From the NCBI GenBank assembly GCA_007128755.1, contig SKWV01000202.1:1-7246 (forward strand): a stretch of DNA of 7,246 nt. Direction: 5' to 3'. The notes beneath the pieces were generated by a model, which searched no databases, had not been told where the DNA came from, and was given only the letters and a program-made list of their open reading frames with translations. The DNA comes from Trueperaceae bacterium (lineage in GTDB: Bacteria; Deinococcota; Deinococci; Deinococcales; Trueperaceae). The position numbers and the translations under genes were made by a program. Below, in pieces: positions 1 to 5,342 of the stretch (the stretch's first letter is position 1; every line of letters starts with the position of its first letter).

Positions 1-182
1 GCGACGGCGTCCTCGAAGTGCATCTCGCTCACGAGGTAGGCGTCGGGGTCGCGACGGTCGATCTCTCCTGCGCACACGAACGGCGCGAACCCGAACCCCC
101 CCAACGCGTCGGCGACCTTGCGAGCCTCGAGGCTCACGCCGTCGGTGCCGTGCAGGCGGGTGGAGAGGTGGAGGGCTCTCAC
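1..182 (-). CDS. Glycosyltransferase, GT4-like, N-terminal part (cut by window edge)
   Basis: Reading the minus strand from a GTG at 182 gives about 60 residues before the window ends. It begins RALHLSTRLHGTDGVSLEA and continues KVADALGGFGFAPFVCAGEI, then later SEMHFED. The first beta-strand, the HGTDGVS glycine-rich turn and the following helix are typical of the N-terminal Rossmann half of GT-B, family-4-like glycosyltransferases, which transfer a sugar from a nucleotide-sugar donor in the cytoplasm. GGAGG at 189-193 lies 6 bases before the GTG and supports this start. The same frame stays open upstream to about 425, with other possible starts at 209 (ATG), 248 (GTG) and 347 (GTG), and the stretch up to 347 has coding-like base composition, so the protein may be up to 55 residues longer. 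The donor-binding C-terminal half is outside the window, so substrate and product cannot be inferred. Confidence 0.75.
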   Translation of the reverse strand, partial: MRALHLSTRLHGTDGVSLEARKVADALGGFGFAPFVCAGEIDRRDPDAYLVSEMHFEDAV

Positions 183-188
183 GTCGGG

Positions 189-193
189 CCTCC
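189..193 (-). promoter_or_regulatory. Ribosome binding site for the GT4-like gene
   Basis: GGAGG on the minus strand, 6 bases before the GTG at 182. It is the main argument for the short start. It is also read as coding (Arg-Arg) if the gene begins further upstream, so it could be chance. Confidence 0.5.
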
Positions 194-364
194 GGAACGG
201 GTCCAACATCGGGGCGGCGCTACGGGAGAAGCGCTGCGCGCCGGGCACCGGACCGTCCCACCCATCGTAGTCCTCGGGGCACGCGTTCGTGCGTGCGAGG
301 GTGAGGTCATGGCGGACGATCGCGGCGGCGAGATCGGGAGCGCCCACGGAGACGCGATCGGGGG

Positions 365-370
365 TAGGTT
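365..370 (+). promoter_or_regulatory. -10 element (TAGGTT) of a leaderless promoter for the MFS gene
   Basis: TAGGTT fits the TAnnnT pattern. Counting 12 bases from its first T puts the transcription start on the A of the ATG at 377, so the mRNA would have no leader. No convincing -35 hexamer is visible. The same spacing occurs at three other starts in the window, which raises confidence. Confidence 0.5.
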
Positions 371-376
371 GACTGC

Positions 377-1555
377 ATGACTCCGCGAGCCGGTCGAGGA
401 CCGCCGCCGTCGCCGTCCCCGGCGGTCAGCCGGTCGCCGGCGCGCATCCCGGGCGCGTTCTGGCTGCTCGCGCTCATCAACCTCCTGGTCGGTGGCATGG
501 TCGGCCTCGAACGCACCGTGGTGCCGCTGCTCGGCAGCGACGTCTTCGGCGTCGAGCAGGGCAGCGCCTTGGCGGCGTTCGTCATCAGCTTCGGCATCAG
601 CAAGGCACTGTTCAACCTCTTCGCCGGTGCGCTCGCCGACCGCGTCGGCCGCCGCCGCGTCCTGCTGCTCGGCTGGATCCTCGGGCTGCCCGTTCCGCTG
701 CTGCTCATCTGGGCGCCGTCGTGGGAGTGGATCATCGCCGCCAACGTGTTGCTGGGTGTGAACCAGGCGCTCACCTGGTCGATGACCGTCAACATGATGG
801 TCGACGTGGTCCCGGCGTCGCGGCGCGGCTTCGCCGCCGGCGTGAACGAGTTCGCCGGCTACCTCGGCGTGAGCCTGCTCGCGTTCCTGACCGGCGTGAT
901 CGCCGCGTCTTACGGACTGCGGCCCGAGCCGTTCTACCTGGGGATCGCGGTCTCGATCCTCGGCCTGCTGCTCAGCTTCCTCGTCCCGGAGACCGCGCCG
1001 ACGTCGAAACCCGCGCCCCTGCGTTGGGTCCCCGGCGTCGGGGTGCCAAGCCTCCTGGGCACCGCCACGAACCTCAAGGACGGCCTGGTCTGGCTGGCGC
1101 TTCCGCTGATGATGGCGGCCCGGGGGTTCGACCTGGCTCAGGTCGGCGCCGTGGCTGGCCTCTATCCGCTCGTCTGGGCGTCGGGGCAGATCGTGTTCGG
1201 GCCGCTCTCGGACCGCGTCGGGCGGCGGCGCCTCGTCCTGACGGGGATGCTGCTGCAGGCGGCCGGCCTCGTGCTGCTCGGGAGCGCGCCGTCGTTCGCC
1301 GCCCTGCTGGCCGCTGCCGCGGTGCTCGGCCTCGGCACCGGCATGGTCTACCCCACCCTGATCGCCCTCGTCGCCGATCGGGTTCCGGCCGCCGAACGCG
1401 CCACCGCCCTGGGGATCTACCGCTTCTTCCGCGACGGCGGGTACGCGCTCGGCGCCATCATCGCGGGACTCGGGTTGGCCGGCCTGTCCAACGCCGTGGT
1501 CCTCGTGGGGGTCGCGCTCCTCGTGGTCACCATCCTCGCGTGGAAGGAGGTGTAG
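377..1555 (+). CDS. Major facilitator superfamily (MFS) transporter
   Basis: A 392-residue integral membrane protein with about 12 hydrophobic segments and a short Pro/Arg-rich N-terminal tail. Both halves carry the MFS loop motif A: GALADRVGRRRVLLLG after the second helix (about residues 83-98) and GPLSDRVGRRRLVLTG at the matching place in the second half (about 275-290). This repeat, and the usual length of about 400 residues, identify the superfamily. The conserved NEFAGYLGVS and YGLRPEPFYLGI segments place it in a recognisable bacterial subgroup, but I know of no assigned substrate. Transport would be secondary, driven by an ion gradient. The ATG at 377 is the first start in the frame and sits at the predicted leaderless transcription start. 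The gene diverges from the glycosyltransferase and converges on the flavodoxin, 92 bases away, with no clear hairpin terminator between them. The superfamily is certain; the function is unknown. Confidence 0.93.
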   Translation: MTPRAGRGPPPSPSPAVSRSPARIPGAFWLLALINLLVGGMVGLERTVVPLLGSDVFGVEQGSALAAFVISFGISKALFNLFAGALADRVGRRRVLLLGWILGLPVPLLLIWAPSWEWIIAANVLLGVNQALTWSMTVNMMVDVVPASRRGFAAGVNEFAGYLGVSLLAFLTGVIAASYGLRPEPFYLGIAVSILGLLLSFLVPETAPTSKPAPLRWVPGVGVPSLLGTATNLKDGLVWLALPLMMAARGFDLAQVGAVAGLYPLVWASGQIVFGPLSDRVGRRRLVLTGMLLQAAGLVLLGSAPSFAALLAAAAVLGLGTGMVYPTLIALVADRVPAAERATALGIYRFFRDGGYALGAIIAGLGLAGLSNAVVLVGVALLVVTILAWKEV

Positions 1556-1647
1556 ACACGCGGTCCGCCCGTCCGCCATCGCCCCGATCCGCCCCACCCT
1601 CGAGCCATGAACGAACTCGGTGCCGAGGCGGACAAGGTCATCGTCTT

Positions 1648-2172
1648 CTAGCTGGCGGAGGATGCGAGCTCGACGACGAGCGCCGCACACCAGCGGGCGA
1701 TGCGCCCTGCGCTCAACTCAGGCTGGTTGTCGGCATCGAGCCCCAGGCCGACGAAGTGCCCGCCGCGCTCCGCGCGTGATCGAGCGTGCTCGTACCCCGA
1801 AGTGGGCCATGCGCCGACGAGCGTGGCGCCGCGCGCCGTGAACGTATCGGCGAGGATGCCGAGGGCGTCGAGGTACGTGTCGGGGTAGCCGTACTGGTCG
1901 CCGTGGCCGAAGAACGCGACGCGTGTGCCCGACCACTCGAGCGTCGCGAGGCGCGGGTGGGCGACCTCCCAGTCGGCCTGCAGGTCACCGGTGTGCCACG
2001 TCGAGCACCCGACCACGAGCACGTCGACCTCGGCGAGGCGATCGAGGTCGGCCGTGGCGACGTCGACACACGGTAACGGACGCCCGAGCCACTCCGAGAG
2101 CTCCCGCGCGATGTGGCGGGCAGCGTCGGCCGTGTCGCCGAACGTGCTGCCGTACGCGATGACGATCTCCAC
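1648..2172 (-). CDS. fldA: Flavodoxin, long-chain FldA type
   Basis: A 174-residue soluble flavoprotein that carries one or two electrons on FMN and can replace ferredoxin, typically under iron limitation or redox stress. The FMN phosphate loop is seen as YGSTFGDTADAA (residues 7-18, family pattern T/S-x-T-G-x-T). GCSTWHTGDLQADW (about 55-68) matches the first isoalloxazine loop. FFGHGDQYGYPDTYLDALG (about 87-105) matches the second, and the Tyr positions that stack on flavin are present. The C-terminal block HFVGLGLDADNQPELS is a hallmark of FldA. The length is right for the long-chain class. The start is GTG with GGAGG 7 bases upstream on the minus strand, giving MEIVIAYGS, the normal flavodoxin N-terminus. 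It is transcribed divergently from the metal-handling genes, with which it shares a palindromic operator. The family is clear; the redox partner is unknown. Confidence 0.93.
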   Translation of the reverse strand: MEIVIAYGSTFGDTADAARHIARELSEWLGRPLPCVDVATADLDRLAEVDVLVVGCSTWHTGDLQADWEVAHPRLATLEWSGTRVAFFGHGDQYGYPDTYLDALGILADTFTARGATLVGAWPTSGYEHARSRAERGGHFVGLGLDADNQPELSAGRIARWCAALVVELASSAS

Positions 2173-2196
2173 GGACCCACCTCCACTTCTCGGACG

Positions 2197-2202
2197 AGGC
2201 TA
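2197..2202 (-). promoter_or_regulatory. Predicted -10 element (TAGCCT) for the flavodoxin gene
   Basis: On the minus strand this reads TAGCCT (TAnnnT). It puts the transcription start near 2190, leaving a 17-base leader that contains the GGAGG site. The centre of the palindrome at 2222-2241 is then at -41.5. No -35 hexamer is visible, as expected for an activator-dependent promoter. Confidence 0.45.
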
Positions 2203-2221
2203 TCCGGCACCGACCACCCCG

Positions 2222-2241
2222 ACCTTGACGTGCATCAAGGT
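2222..2241. promoter_or_regulatory. FNR/DNR-type operator palindrome shared by divergent promoters
   Basis: ACCTTGACGTGCATCAAGGT has perfect 7-base arms (ACCTTGA and TCAAGGT) around a 6-base centre. It contains TTGAC-N4-ATCAA, one base from the FNR/DNR consensus TTGAT-N4-ATCAA. The centre, between 2231 and 2232, is equally far (29.5 bases) from the first T of TAGTCT on the plus strand and of TAGCCT on the minus strand. It would therefore be at -41.5 for both the flavodoxin and the HMA/ATPase transcripts. The Crp/Fnr regulator encoded at 4546-5292 is the obvious candidate to bind it; that is inference. Confidence 0.7.
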
Positions 2242-2260
2242 GACGGGCGACGAAGCGACC

Positions 2261-2266
2261 TAGTCT
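2261..2266 (+). promoter_or_regulatory. Predicted -10 element (TAGTCT) for the HMA/ATPase operon
   Basis: TAGTCT (TAnnnT) predicts a transcription start at about 2273 and a 16-base leader holding GGGAGG at 2277-2282, 6 bases before the ATG. The upstream palindrome is then centred at -41.5. No usable -35 hexamer is present at normal spacing. Confidence 0.45.
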
Positions 2267-2288
2267 GCTGCCGAGAGGGAGGCACGTC

Positions 2289-2504
2289 ATGAAGACGATC
2301 CTGCGAAGTGATGAGTTCAGTTGCCCCTCGTGCGTGACGAAGATCGAGGGTGCCCTGAAGACGATGCCCGGGGTGCACGACGCCGCGGTCCATGTCGGTA
2401 CCGGCCGGATCGAGGTGGAGCACGATCCGGCGCACGCGAGCGTCGAGTCCCTCGTCGAAACGGTGCGGCGGTCGGGCTACCGTTCCCGGCCGTCGCCGTT
2501 CTGA
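2289..2504 (+). CDS. HMA-domain metallochaperone, CopZ-like
   Basis: A 71-residue single-domain protein of the heavy-metal-associated fold (beta-alpha-beta-beta-alpha-beta), about the full length of CopZ-type chaperones. The metal loop reads EFSCPSCVTKIE (residues 9-20): the two cysteines, C12 and C15, form CxxC, but the usual GM before the first Cys is replaced by EFS. The end of the second helix and last strand, VETVRRSGY, is typical of the family. Such proteins carry a soft metal ion such as Cu(I) or Zn(II) in the cytoplasm and pass it to a membrane ATPase. The start is an ATG with GGGAGG 6 bases upstream. The stop TGA overlaps the proposed start of the ATPase by 4 bases, so the two are almost certainly co-translated partners. 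Expression is predicted to depend on the palindrome at 2222-2241. Metal identity is not shown by the sequence. Confidence 0.9.
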   Translation: MKTILRSDEFSCPSCVTKIEGALKTMPGVHDAAVHVGTGRIEVEHDPAHASVESLVETVRRSGYRSRPSPF

Positions 2505-4387
2505 ACGCCCTGCTGGATCCCGTCCGCCGCCAGCGCCTGCTCATGGCAGCCAGCGGGATCCTGCTCCTCCTCGCGCTCGCGGCGCGGTTCCTCCTCGACG
2601 CGCCGGTCGTGGCCGACTCGCTGCTCGTGGTGGCGGCGCTCGTGGCCGGCTCGGACATCGCCCGCCGCGCGGTGGCGGGCCTGCTCCGGCGCGACGTGAC
2701 GATCGAGCTGCTGGTCACGGTGGCCGCGGTCGGGGCCGTGGCGATCGGTGAGGTGTGGGAGGCCGCCGCGGTCACGTTCCTGTTCACGTTTGGTGCATTC
2801 CTCGAGGCGCGCTCGCTCGTCCGCACGCGGCGGGCGCTCGGAGCGCTCCTCGACCTCACGCCCGACACGGCGACGGTCCTGCGTGACGGCCGCGAGGAGG
2901 TCGTATCGCCGTTCGAGGTCGCCGTCGGCGACACGGTGATCGTCAAGCCGGGCGGGCGCATCCCGGTCGACGGCGAGGTCGTGTCGGGACAGGCTGCGGT
3001 CGACGAGAGCAGCATCACGGGGGAACCGCTACCCGTCGACCGGAACGTCGGCGACGGCGTCTACACCGGCACGATCAGCCACGGCGCGCTGCGTGTGCGC
3101 GCCACCGGCGTCGGCGCCGACACGACGCTCGCACGCATCATCCGCCGCGTCGAGGAGGCACAGGAGGCGAAGGCTCCCAGCCAACGGTTCATCGAGCGCT
3201 TCGCGCGCGTCTACACCCCCGCGATGATGCTCCTGAGCGCGGTAGTGTTCGCCGCCACGCGCGATGCACACGTCGCGCTCACGCTGCTGGTGATCAGCTG
3301 CCCGGGCGCCCTCGTGATCGCCACGCCCGTCGCCGTGGTGGCGGGCATCGGGCGCGCCGCCCGGCGAGGCATCCTGCTCAAGGGGGGCGAACATCTCGAG
3401 CGAGCGGGGCACCTGAGCGCGGTGGTGTTCGACAAGACCGGGACGCTGACGACGGGGCGACCGGTGCTCACCGAGGTGATCGCGCTGCACCCGGCCCTCG
3501 TGGCCGCCAGAGCACCGGCACGCGATCCGAACGCGGCCCGCGACGACGTGCTCCGCTGGGCGGCGAGCGCGGAGATGGGCTCCGAGCACCCGCTCGCTCG
3601 ACCCATCCTCGAGGCCTCGAGCGGGGCCGGCCCACTCCCGTACCCCGAGCGGTTCGAGAGCTTCACCGGTCTCGGCGTCCGGGCGACGGTGGAGGGGCGT
3701 CACGTGATCGTCGGGAGCATCGCGCTCCTGAGCGAACTGGGGGTGCCGAGCACGGTCGATGCCGCGCGCGCCATCGCCACGCTGCAGGAGCAGGGGCGGA
3801 CGGCGGTCGCCGTGGCGGTCGACGGCGTGACCATCGGCGTCCTCGGCATCCGCGACACCCTGCGCGAATCGGCCCGTCCGGCGATCGCAGCACTCCGTGC
3901 GCTCGGGATCCGTCGGCTCGTGATGCTCACCGGCGACGCCTCGGGCACCGCCGCGGCGATCGCCAGCGAGGCTGGCATCGACGAGGTTCACGCGGAGCTG
4001 CTGCCGGACGCGAAACTGGGCTTCATCGAGCGTCTGCAGCGTGAGGGCGAGGTGGTGGCGATGGTGGGGGACGGTGTGAACGACGCCCCCGCGCTCGCCG
4101 CGGCGGACGTCGGCGTCGCGATGGGGGCGGCCGGCACACGAGTCGCGCTCGAGACGGCGCCCGTCGCACTCATGACGGACGACCTCGGCAAGCTCGCCGA
4201 GGCGGTGCGCCTCGCGCGCACGACCCGTCGCGTGATCGGCCAGAACGTCGCGATCGCCCTCGTCACCGTCGCGGGGCTGCTGGCGGGCGTCTTGGCGGGA
4301 GAGGTCCACATGGCGGGCGGCATGCTGGTGCATCAGGCCTCGGTGCTGCTGGTGATCGCGAACGCGTTGCGGCTGACGCGGGGGTGA
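2501..4387 (+). CDS. P1B-type heavy-metal translocating ATPase with CPG motif
   Basis: A membrane pump that uses ATP to move a transition metal out of the cytoplasm. From the proposed start it has 628 residues and about eight membrane segments, without an N-terminal metal domain. Motifs in order: TGE actuator loop (173-175), CPG in the metal-site helix (267-269, codons 3299-3307), phosphorylation site DKTGTLT (D311), P1B-specific HP in SEHPLARP (H363), TGD (477-479), GDGVND (523-528), and HQAS near the C-terminus (from 611). The second Cys of the usual CPC is Gly. HQAS sits where P1B-4 pumps carry HEG[G/S]T and Zn/Cd pumps a conserved Asp, so specificity is open. The start is uncertain: a CTG at 2501 overlaps the HMA stop (CTGA), the next ATG is at 2543 without a ribosome site, and far-upstream TTG/GTG codons at 2321/2330 would overlap the whole HMA gene. 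Its frame is -1 relative to HMA. Confidence 0.9.
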   Translation: MNALLDPVRRQRLLMAASGILLLLALAARFLLDAPVVADSLLVVAALVAGSDIARRAVAGLLRRDVTIELLVTVAAVGAVAIGEVWEAAAVTFLFTFGAFLEARSLVRTRRALGALLDLTPDTATVLRDGREEVVSPFEVAVGDTVIVKPGGRIPVDGEVVSGQAAVDESSITGEPLPVDRNVGDGVYTGTISHGALRVRATGVGADTTLARIIRRVEEAQEAKAPSQRFIERFARVYTPAMMLLSAVVFAATRDAHVALTLLVISCPGALVIATPVAVVAGIGRAARRGILLKGGEHLERAGHLSAVVFDKTGTLTTGRPVLTEVIALHPALVAARAPARDPNAARDDVLRWAASAEMGSEHPLARPILEASSGAGPLPYPERFESFTGLGVRATVEGRHVIVGSIALLSELGVPSTVDAARAIATLQEQGRTAVAVAVDGVTIGVLGIRDTLRESARPAIAALRALGIRRLVMLTGDASGTAAAIASEAGIDEVHAELLPDAKLGFIERLQREGEVVAMVGDGVNDAPALAAADVGVAMGAAGTRVALETAPVALMTDDLGKLAEAVRLARTTRRVIGQNVAIALVTVAGLLAGVLAGEVHMAGGMLVHQASVLLVIANALRLTRG

Positions 4388-4462
4388 GCATGAGTGCGCA
4401 CGCTGGCCCGAACGTCGTCACGCGCCCGCCCAACGAGCGGTGTCGTCCCGCTGGGCGACCGG

Positions 4463-4472
4463 CTCACGTGAG
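4463..4472. promoter_or_regulatory. 10-base perfect palindrome upstream of the regulator promoter
   Basis: CTCACGTGAG is a perfect palindrome centred 34.5 bases before the predicted transcription start at 4502, where a -35 element would be. It could be an operator for the regulator gene. It does not match the FNR-type box at 2222-2241 and is short enough to be chance. Confidence 0.25.
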
Positions 4473-4489
4473 ACGCGACATCGCACCGC

Positions 4490-4495
4490 TAGAAT
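4490..4495 (+). promoter_or_regulatory. -10 element (TAGAAT) upstream of the Crp/Fnr regulator
   Basis: TAGAAT matches the TATAAT consensus at five of six positions, the best -10 in the window. The predicted start of transcription falls on the A of the ATG at 4502. The regulator would thus have its own promoter, separate from the upstream ATPase operon. Confidence 0.6.
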
Positions 4496-4501
4496 CGATC
4501 C

Positions 4502-4549
4502 ATGTGTGTCGTAGGCACCACCAGCGGATGCCTGAGGGCGACGGCGTGA
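4502..4549 (+). CDS. Possible leaderless leader ORF, 15 residues
   Basis: ATG at 4502, exactly at the predicted transcription start of TAGAAT, opens a short frame MCVVGTTSGCLRATA ending in TGA at 4547-4549. It is in a different frame from the regulator. Its stop overlaps the best regulator start codon as GTGA (GTG at 4546), and it contains the GAGGG site used by that start. Leaderless AUGs at the 5' end are efficiently translated in actinobacteria, so this peptide is plausible and could couple to regulator translation. No homology is recognised; two Cys residues are the only notable content. The alternative is that this AUG is silent and the regulator starts at 4504, 4528 or 4546. Confidence 0.35.
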   Translation: MCVVGTTSGCLRATA

Positions 4550-5292
4550 CGCAACCCGTCGGCGCGTCGGACGGCACGTCAGAAGGTGCGGCGGCGTGCT
4601 CGGTCGACGTGCGGCTGACGATGCTGGCGCGTACACCGCTCTTCCGTGGCCTCGAGGACCACGAGATCGAGGGTGTCAACGCGCGCTGCAGGGCGAGGGC
4701 CGTCCAGCCCGGGGAGCTCGTCTTCAGGTGGGGCGAGCCGGCCGAGAGCCTGTTCGTGATCGCCACGGGCCAGGTGAAGCTGATGGAGCACGCGTCGGAC
4801 GGTCGGCTGGTGGTGCTCGACCTGTTCGGGCCCGGGGAGTTCTTCGGCAGTGCGCCCGCGCTTGGCGACGACGCGTACACGTACGACGCGCAGGCGGTGA
4901 CGGCCGGCTGCGTCTTGGCCCTCTCCGCGGAGACCTTCGAGCGCATCCTGCACGACGTGCCGCTCGTGGCGCTCAACGCCTTGGCGCTGACGTCGCAGCG
5001 GTTGCGTGACGCCCAGCAGACCGTCCATGCCCTCAGTACCCTGGCCGTCGAGGCGCAGGTCGCGGCGACGCTGTTGCGCTTGGCGGCGAAGTTCGGTGAG
5101 GTGGGACCCGCCGGGACGCGGCTCGAAGCGGCGCTCACGCAAGTCGACCTCGCCGCGATGAGCGGCACGACGCCCGAGAGCGTCAACCGGGTCCTGAGCG
5201 CGTTTCGGCGCCGCGGACTCGTCGACAGTGGCCGTGGCTGGTTCGTCCTCAAGGATCGCGCGGCGTTGGAGGCCCTGAAGGACTCGCACTAG
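4546..5292 (+). CDS. Crp/Fnr-family transcriptional regulator
   Basis: A 248-residue dimeric DNA-binding protein from a GTG with GAGGG 7 bases upstream. In-frame alternatives are the ATG at 4528, the GTG at 4504, and the GTG at 4384 that overlaps the ATPase stop; the sequence before 4546 does not look like protein. Domains: cNMP-binding-like beta-barrel (about 30-130, with PLFRGLEDHEIEGV, VFRWGEPAESLFVIATGQVKL in part, FGPGEFFG), dimerisation helix (about 136-165), winged helix-turn-helix (about 168-243; LTQVDLAAMSG, then TPESVNRVLSAFRRRGLV). The cAMP-binding Arg-Ser pair of CRP is replaced by Tyr-Thr (YTYDAQAVT), and only three scattered cysteines are present (18, 48, 122), so neither cAMP nor an FNR 4Fe-4S cluster is expected. 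The recognition helix E211-x-x-N-R215 resembles FNR E-x-x-S-R, compatible with the TTGAC-N4-ATCAA box upstream of the ATPase operon. The signal is unknown. Confidence 0.9.
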   Translation: MTQPVGASDGTSEGAAACSVDVRLTMLARTPLFRGLEDHEIEGVNARCRARAVQPGELVFRWGEPAESLFVIATGQVKLMEHASDGRLVVLDLFGPGEFFGSAPALGDDAYTYDAQAVTAGCVLALSAETFERILHDVPLVALNALALTSQRLRDAQQTVHALSTLAVEAQVAATLLRLAAKFGEVGPAGTRLEAALTQVDLAAMSGTTPESVNRVLSAFRRRGLVDSGRGWFVLKDRAALEALKDSH

Positions 5293-5330
5293 GTCGACCG
5301 TGCTGCACCAGTGGATCGCGCAGGAGACGC

Positions 5331-5336
5331 TACGCT
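5331..5336 (+). promoter_or_regulatory. -10 element (TACGCT) of a leaderless promoter for the esterase gene
   Basis: TACGCT (TAnnnT) begins 12 bases before the GTG at 5343, placing the transcription start on the start codon. The nearest Shine-Dalgarno-like AGGAG (5322-5326) is 16 bases from the GTG, too far to act, which favours leaderless translation. Confidence 0.45.
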
Positions 5337-5342
5337 CTAGGC

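Noticed and set aside
309..380. A 23-residue plus-strand ORF with GAGGG 7 bases upstream, overlapping the MFS ATG as ATGA
   Set aside because: It is antisense to the coding-like extension of the glycosyltransferase, and the MFS start is better explained by TAGGTT and a leaderless mRNA. Coupling cannot be excluded.
1607..1651. Small ORF MNELGAEADKVIVF between the MFS gene and the flavodoxin
   Set aside because: No ribosome site or suitably spaced -10 element and no recognisable motif; chance-length frame in a convergent gap.
179..1690. A 503-residue minus-strand open frame antisense to the MFS gene
   Set aside because: Its composition is Arg/Asp/Glu/Gln-rich low-complexity, as expected from the antisense of a GC3-biased gene, and no domain is visible. 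The plus strand encodes a clear transporter.
3029..4333. A 434-residue minus-strand open frame antisense to the ATPase
   Set aside because: Shadow of the GC-rich coding strand: His/Arg/Asp-rich, no recognisable domain, while the plus strand carries all P-type motifs.
4384..4545. Starting the Crp/Fnr regulator at GTG 4384, overlapping the ATPase stop
   Set aside because: The added 54 residues lack family similarity and include a strong -10 element. GTG 4546 has GAGGG at ideal spacing and gives a normal family length.
5287..5313. Imperfect hairpin (CACT-a-GGT with ACCAGTG) after the Crp/Fnr gene as a terminator
   Set aside because: The stem is 7 pairs with a bulge and a 12-base loop, and no T-run follows it.
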